Origin: UBA2108 sp002713215
Lineage (GTDB): Bacteria > Bacteroidota > Bacteroidia > Flavobacteriales_G > Salibacteraceae
Length of the DNA: 15,460 nt
Assembly: GCA_937891015.1 (NCBI GenBank)
Contig: CALAPY010000036.1
Coordinates: 1-15,460 of the forward strand
Direction: 5' to 3'
Part shown: one piece after another, positions 12,420 to 15,460 of the stretch
Position numbering within the stretch: the first letter of the stretch is position 1
How the letters are laid out: each line of letters begins with the position of its first letter
Translations under genes and position numbers: made by a program
Notes under the pieces: model-generated
What the model was told of the DNA's origin: nothing
Databases searched by the model: none
What the model saw: the letters and a program-made list of their open reading frames with translations, nothing else

Positions 12420-14164
12420 TCAACCCAGGTGTAGTACAAGGTCCAACCGGGCTTGGTAATGGTATCATTGGTTAAGAACCAAAGGAGAACTTCATTGTAA
12501 GATGAGGTGATAATAGGAGGGATGTTGTTTCCGCTAAACTTAGCCATTATGTTTTCTTCGAGCGTTTTTGATCCCGAAAAAATCCAAACAAAATCCATGT
12601 TTGGCTGAGTATTCATTTCAATAAACTGAAGTCGAATTCTTTTACCAGCAGGTGCCCGAATTAGCCATTTGCATGCACTTTTATTGGAATAATTGTATTG
12701 GCCACTACCATCGTCAATGGTGTCCGAGGATTTGCTCAGGTATTTTATGTCTTTGCAGTAGAGGGTATTCGAATCTACTACAAGGGCCCGATAAGAAACG
12801 CGAATTGGCTTTTTTGTCTTTTTATTGAGCGTTTTTATTGTAAAAGAATTTCCAGGTGCGAGCTGTTTACTACAAGCTTGCTCACTTCTTCCATCAATAA
12901 TGTAAGTGGTATCTACGTTGCTTAGCTCAAGCATAAATTTGTTTTTACCACGATCGTTGCAATCTACCTGCACGTCGAAACCGCGGAAAGCACCAACCGG
13001 ATTTACGCTAAATGATCGGATGGTATCTTTAGGTTTAAAGAATAGAATGCCTTTGGAAATATTCGAATTAAAATTTCCTGAAGATTCGGAGGGATTCTGA
13101 AGAAAATTTAGTGCTCTTTTTACCTGTGGTATCCCTGAGCCAAGTCTTCCGGAATTTTTAACGTTTACACCATCAACACAATTTGCGGTATAGCTAAGCG
13201 CATCTTTAATTTCCTTTTCACTGGCTTTTGGGAACTGACTTTTCACTACGGCATAAGCACCGGTAACCAATGCAACCGAAGCTGAGTTTCCGTCTCCATA
13301 AAAATAAGCCCTTGGGTCGCTGGGATGCCCTGCTCGCACAAAATCTCCACGAGCAACAAAATCAATTTCTGTCCCGCAGTTAGACTTTGAAAACAATATG
13401 TAGTTGGAATCAATTGCCGTAACTGCTATAACGGAATGATGGGAAGCAGGGGGGAGGACCTGGTTGAAATGATTACCAGCCGATCCTATTACAGTTACTC
13501 CACTTTTCCGGGCCTTTTCAAGAATGATTATTTGCTCCTGACTGAGTTCCGAACCACTCCATGCGCAACAGATTATATCCACATTACGTGTAAGCGCATA
13601 AGCTATACCCTTGTACCCATCCTTAACGTAGGTGGTTGTTTCACTGTTAGATACAGCTTTTACAGGAACTATTTCCAGGTAGTCTTTTGCCTTGTCACCA
13701 TAGGTTTCCAGAAATACAGTTGAAATGATGCTGGCCACCATGGTTCCGTGGTAAAAATCGAGTTCCAGCCCCTCCAGTACAGTTACATCGTTGTTGTTAT
13801 CTCCAACGTTCCATCCATAGATATCGTCAATAAATCCATTTTCATCGTCATCGAGGAAGTTATTGGGAATTTCCTTTGGGTTGCCGGACACGAATGGCTT
13901 TATCAGTGCATGGTCCAGGTTAAACCCATCATCAACTACCGCAATTCGAATTTTGCGGGGTTTGTTTGTATAGTTTAATTCAGAAGCCCTAGGAAGCAGC
14001 AGGTCATTGTAGGCTGCAAAAGAAAAGTGTTCAGTCTTTGTTTGACCGTAGCCCGATATGGCAAAGCAGGAGAGAAAAAAAGCTGCTCCAACCGGGAGCA
14101 GCTTTTTATTGTATCCAAAAATCAATTTTAAATTCAATAAAACAGTTAATATGTTAAAGGGCAA
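12416..14164 (-). CDS. Secreted subtilisin-like (S8) serine protease with CUB-like C-terminal domain
   Basis: Up to 582 residues. A signal peptide is visible (KKLLPVGAAFFLSCFAISGYG, about 20-40). The catalytic set follows family order: Asp78 in IAVVDDG, His139 in FYHGTMVAS, oxyanion Asn231 in GSAGN, and Ser294 in GDGNSASVALVTGA. The last replaces the usual GTSMAxP, but the serine is kept. An acidic DDDENGFIDDIYGWN loop (105-119) is typical of Bacteroidota S8 enzymes. Residues about 470-580 look like a CUB domain (Cys470, Cys498, CKWLIRAPAGKRIRLQF, MDFVWIFSG, a closing GWTLYY). No T9SS sorting domain is visible. The frame has no ATG near its 5' end: TTG codons at 14164, 14137 or 14125 are the possible starts; 14125 gives a 27-residue signal peptide. 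An intrinsic-terminator hairpin lies within the signal-peptide codons. Confidence 0.87.
   Translation of the reverse strand: MPFNILTVLLNLKLIFGYNKKLLPVGAAFFLSCFAISGYGQTKTEHFSFAAYNDLLLPRASELNYTNKPRKIRIAVVDDGFNLDHALIKPFVSGNPKEIPNNFLDDDENGFIDDIYGWNVGDNNNDVTVLEGLELDFYHGTMVASIISTVFLETYGDKAKDYLEIVPVKAVSNSETTTYVKDGYKGIAYALTRNVDIICCAWSGSELSQEQIIILEKARKSGVTVIGSAGNHFNQVLPPASHHSVIAVTAIDSNYILFSKSNCGTEIDFVARGDFVRAGHPSDPRAYFYGDGNSASVALVTGAYAVVKSQFPKASEKEIKDALSYTANCVDGVNVKNSGRLGSGIPQVKRALNFLQNPSESSGNFNSNISKGILFFKPKDTIRSFSVNPVGAFRGFDVQVDCNDRGKNKFMLELSNVDTTYIIDGRSEQACSKQLAPGNSFTIKTLNKKTKKPIRVSYRALVVDSNTLYCKDIKYLSKSSDTIDDGSGQYNYSNKSACKWLIRAPAGKRIRLQFIEMNTQPNMDFVWIFSGSKTLEENIMAKFSGNNIPPIITSSYNEVLLWFLTNDTITKPGWTLYYTWVD
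14075..14107 (-). terminator. Intrinsic terminator hairpin inside the protease signal-peptide codons
   Basis: On the minus strand AAAAAGCTGCTCC (14107-14095) pairs with GGAGCAGC followed by seven T (14089-14075), around the loop CGGTT: an 8-bp GC-rich stem extended by five A-T pairs and a T tract. This is a textbook terminator shape. It lies 67 bases past the stop of the collar-repeat gene but within the N-terminal codons of the protease frame. A T run also follows on the plus strand (14103-14107), so it could work in both directions. Confidence 0.72.
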
Positions 14165-14173
14165 TATTAAATG

Positions 14174-15460
14174 TTATTGAATAACTATTGCGTGGTTGTG
14201 AGCTGGTAAATTACTAATAACAAGTGTATTGGTTTGACTTCCACCTCTACTTCCTAACGTACGGTTACTTAAGCCAGGGCCTTGTCCTTCATGGATGGCA
14301 GTACGTCCTCTTAAGTCGGGAACTCCGAATGTGGTAATACCGTTTCCACCGTAAATAGTTCCAACCAGCGAGTAGGCAGCAGGGAATGAGTTGATTGAAA
14401 ACAATTGTCCATCACAGAAAGTCCAGTTTTTAGGAGCAAAGTTTCCGGCAAAAGTCATGATTTCCGCTATAAATGGATTTACACTATTTCGCGAAGGGTA
14501 AGTACCAGAGAGGCAAAAGCAAAAATTTAATGTTAAGAACGGTTGCATATTATTAACTGCAGTTGCCGACCCAGTATTTCCGGTCACAACAGTTTTTGCT
14601 ACCCAATTGGTTCCATCGAAAGAGAGTAAGTTACCATTTACAGGAGTATTAGAAGGGGTAATTCCTCCTGAAGAAGGAAGTTTCACGAATCCACCGTCAG
14701 ACAATTTTATTGTGTCATTGCTAATACTTAAAACCTGAATCTCATTGGTAATGGAAGAATCAGGAAGTTTAACCGAGCCGCCACTGTTACTTAAACTTAT
14801 CGTTCCATTGTTAATCGATACTACTTGAATTTCGTTAGTAGAAGAAGCATCGGGAAGGGTAATGGATGCACTACTTTGAGATAGGGATACTGAAGCACCT
14901 GATAAAGATATTGTTTGTATCTCATTGTTAGCAGAAGAATCCGGTAGTTTGTATGAGCCACCATTACCGGATAGAGAAACCGTTCCATTGGTCCTTGAAA
15001 TAGTTTGGATTTCATTGGTAGCAGAAGAGTCTGGCAATGTAACTGAACCTCCATTTAAGGAAAGAGATACTGTTCCGTTTGTTCTTGAGATAGTTTGAAT
15101 CTCATTGGAAAGAGAAGAATCCGGTAATTTGAAAGTTCCTCCACTTTGAGACAGACTAAAAGTGCCAGCAACAAGAGTAGCCGTTTGAAGTTCGTTTGTA
15201 GCCGAAGAATCCGGTAACTGATAAGATCCACCACCATTGGAAAGTGATACTGTTCCATTCGTTCTCGATAGGACCTGAATTTCATTGGAAGCAGAAGAAT
15301 CCGGAAGTGTGTATGATCCACCGCTATTTGATAAGGTAATGGTGCCATTCGTTCTTGAGATAGTTTGAATCTCATTAGTAGCAGACGAATCGGGTAGCTT
15401 GTAAGTTCCTCCACCATTAGAGAGTGACACGGTTCCGTTCGTCCTAGAAAGTACCTGAAT
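14174..15460 (-). CDS. Repeat-rich surface/tail-fibre-like protein with tail-collar domain (5' part beyond window)
   Basis: 428 residues are visible; the frame is open to the window edge, so the true start lies outside and the GTG at 15430 is internal. Residues 1-266 are 30-residue repeats of the pattern NEIQ-hydrophobic-S-x-x-NGT-x-x-LS-x-x-GG-S-x-x-LPDSS. One unit is partial, seven are full and the last is short. Such repeats form beta-rich stalks in Bacteroidota surface and phage-tail-like proteins. After a linker (NGNLLSFDGTNW) comes NNMQPFLTLNFCF-PSRN (303-325). Then a tail-collar domain: PFIAEIMTFAGNFAPKNW, FCDGQ, GTIYGGNGITTFGVPDLRGR, and finally LPAHNHAIVIQ. In usual MdpB-like collar proteins the NNMQP segment ends the protein, so the order here is permuted or reflects a lost tandem copy. 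Function is probably adhesion or a tail-fibre-like role. The protease frame starts 9 bases after its stop. Confidence 0.82.
   Translation of the reverse strand: MQVLSRTNGTVSLSNGGGTYKLPDSSATNEIQTISRTNGTITLSNSGGSYTLPDSSASNEIQVLSRTNGTVSLSNGGGSYQLPDSSATNELQTATLVAGTFSLSQSGGTFKLPDSSLSNEIQTISRTNGTVSLSLNGGSVTLPDSSATNEIQTISRTNGTVSLSGNGGSYKLPDSSANNEIQTISLSGASVSLSQSSASITLPDASSTNEIQVVSINNGTISLSNSGGSVKLPDSSITNEIQVLSISNDTIKLSDGGFVKLPSSGGITPSNTPVNGNLLSFDGTNWVAKTVVTGNTGSATAVNNMQPFLTLNFCFCLSGTYPSRNSVNPFIAEIMTFAGNFAPKNWTFCDGQLFSINSFPAAYSLVGTIYGGNGITTFGVPDLRGRTAIHEGQGPGLSNRTLGSRGGSQTNTLVISNLPAHNHAIVIQ
14663..15460 (-). repeat. Array of 90-bp coding repeats (30-residue units)
   Basis: Unit starts recur every 90 bases (codon for the leading Asn at 15376, 15286, 15196, 15106, 15016, 14926, 14836 and 14746). 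The units are diverged rather than identical. The most similar stretches encode NEIQTISRTNGTVSLS; the units at 15196 (TATLVAGTF) and 14926 (ISLSGASVS) are the most different. The array continues beyond the window edge. It can expand or contract by recombination, so copy number may vary between strains or assemblies. Confidence 0.85.

Noticed and set aside
14663..15460. CRISPR-like regular repeats
   Set aside because: The 90-base period has no constant repeat with unique spacers; it is an open reading frame with conserved 30-residue units.

Overview
The window looks like a chromosomal segment from a member of the Bacteroidota, probably a flavobacterium-like lineage. Several lines of evidence support this. 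Two or more predicted proteins have a signal peptide and a type IX secretion (T9SS) C-terminal sorting domain. Four gene starts are preceded by exact TAnnTTTG boxes, the -7 element of the Bacteroidota primary sigma factor. Shine-Dalgarno sequences are absent, and the DNA is AT-rich. The order pyrR-pyrB-STAS-rnz also fits such genomes (recalled, not searched).

Layout. Positions 1-170 hold the 3' part of a tRNA-Met and a complete tRNA-Arg(ACG), followed by an intrinsic terminator and a non-coding stretch full of nested inverted repeats (about 208-378). On the minus strand, 415-1354 is a two-gene module: a small basic protein and an overlapping zeta-toxin-like P-loop kinase, a probable toxin-antitoxin pair. 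Diverging from it on the plus strand are ftcD (folate one-carbon and histidine degradation), a large membrane-anchored patatin-like lipase and a small TPR protein. The TPR gene converges on a minus-strand block read from 9375 down to 5810: pyrR, pyrB, a STAS-domain protein, a T9SS-secreted protein and rnz (ribonuclease Z).

Upstream of pyrR is a 330-base gene-free stretch with a 154-base element bounded and subdivided by perfect 13-bp inverted repeats. Next come a minus-strand gene for a four-PKD-domain T9SS surface protein, and a divergent dgkA-family lipid kinase whose promoter sits almost on its start codon. Convergent with dgkA is a secreted subtilisin-like protease with a C-terminal CUB-like domain. 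Its signal-peptide region encodes a perfect intrinsic-terminator hairpin. The window ends inside a large surface or tail-fibre-like protein with 30-residue repeats and a tail-collar domain whose segments are in unusual order.

The window mixes housekeeping functions (tRNAs, pyrimidine synthesis, tRNA 3' processing, folate metabolism, lipid recycling) with an accessory layer of secreted proteins and a toxin-antitoxin module. I do not see a clearly new multi-gene system. The most unusual points are the hairpin inside the protease signal peptide, the permuted collar protein, the two complex intergenic palindromic elements, and the secreted protein wedged between the STAS and rnz genes.
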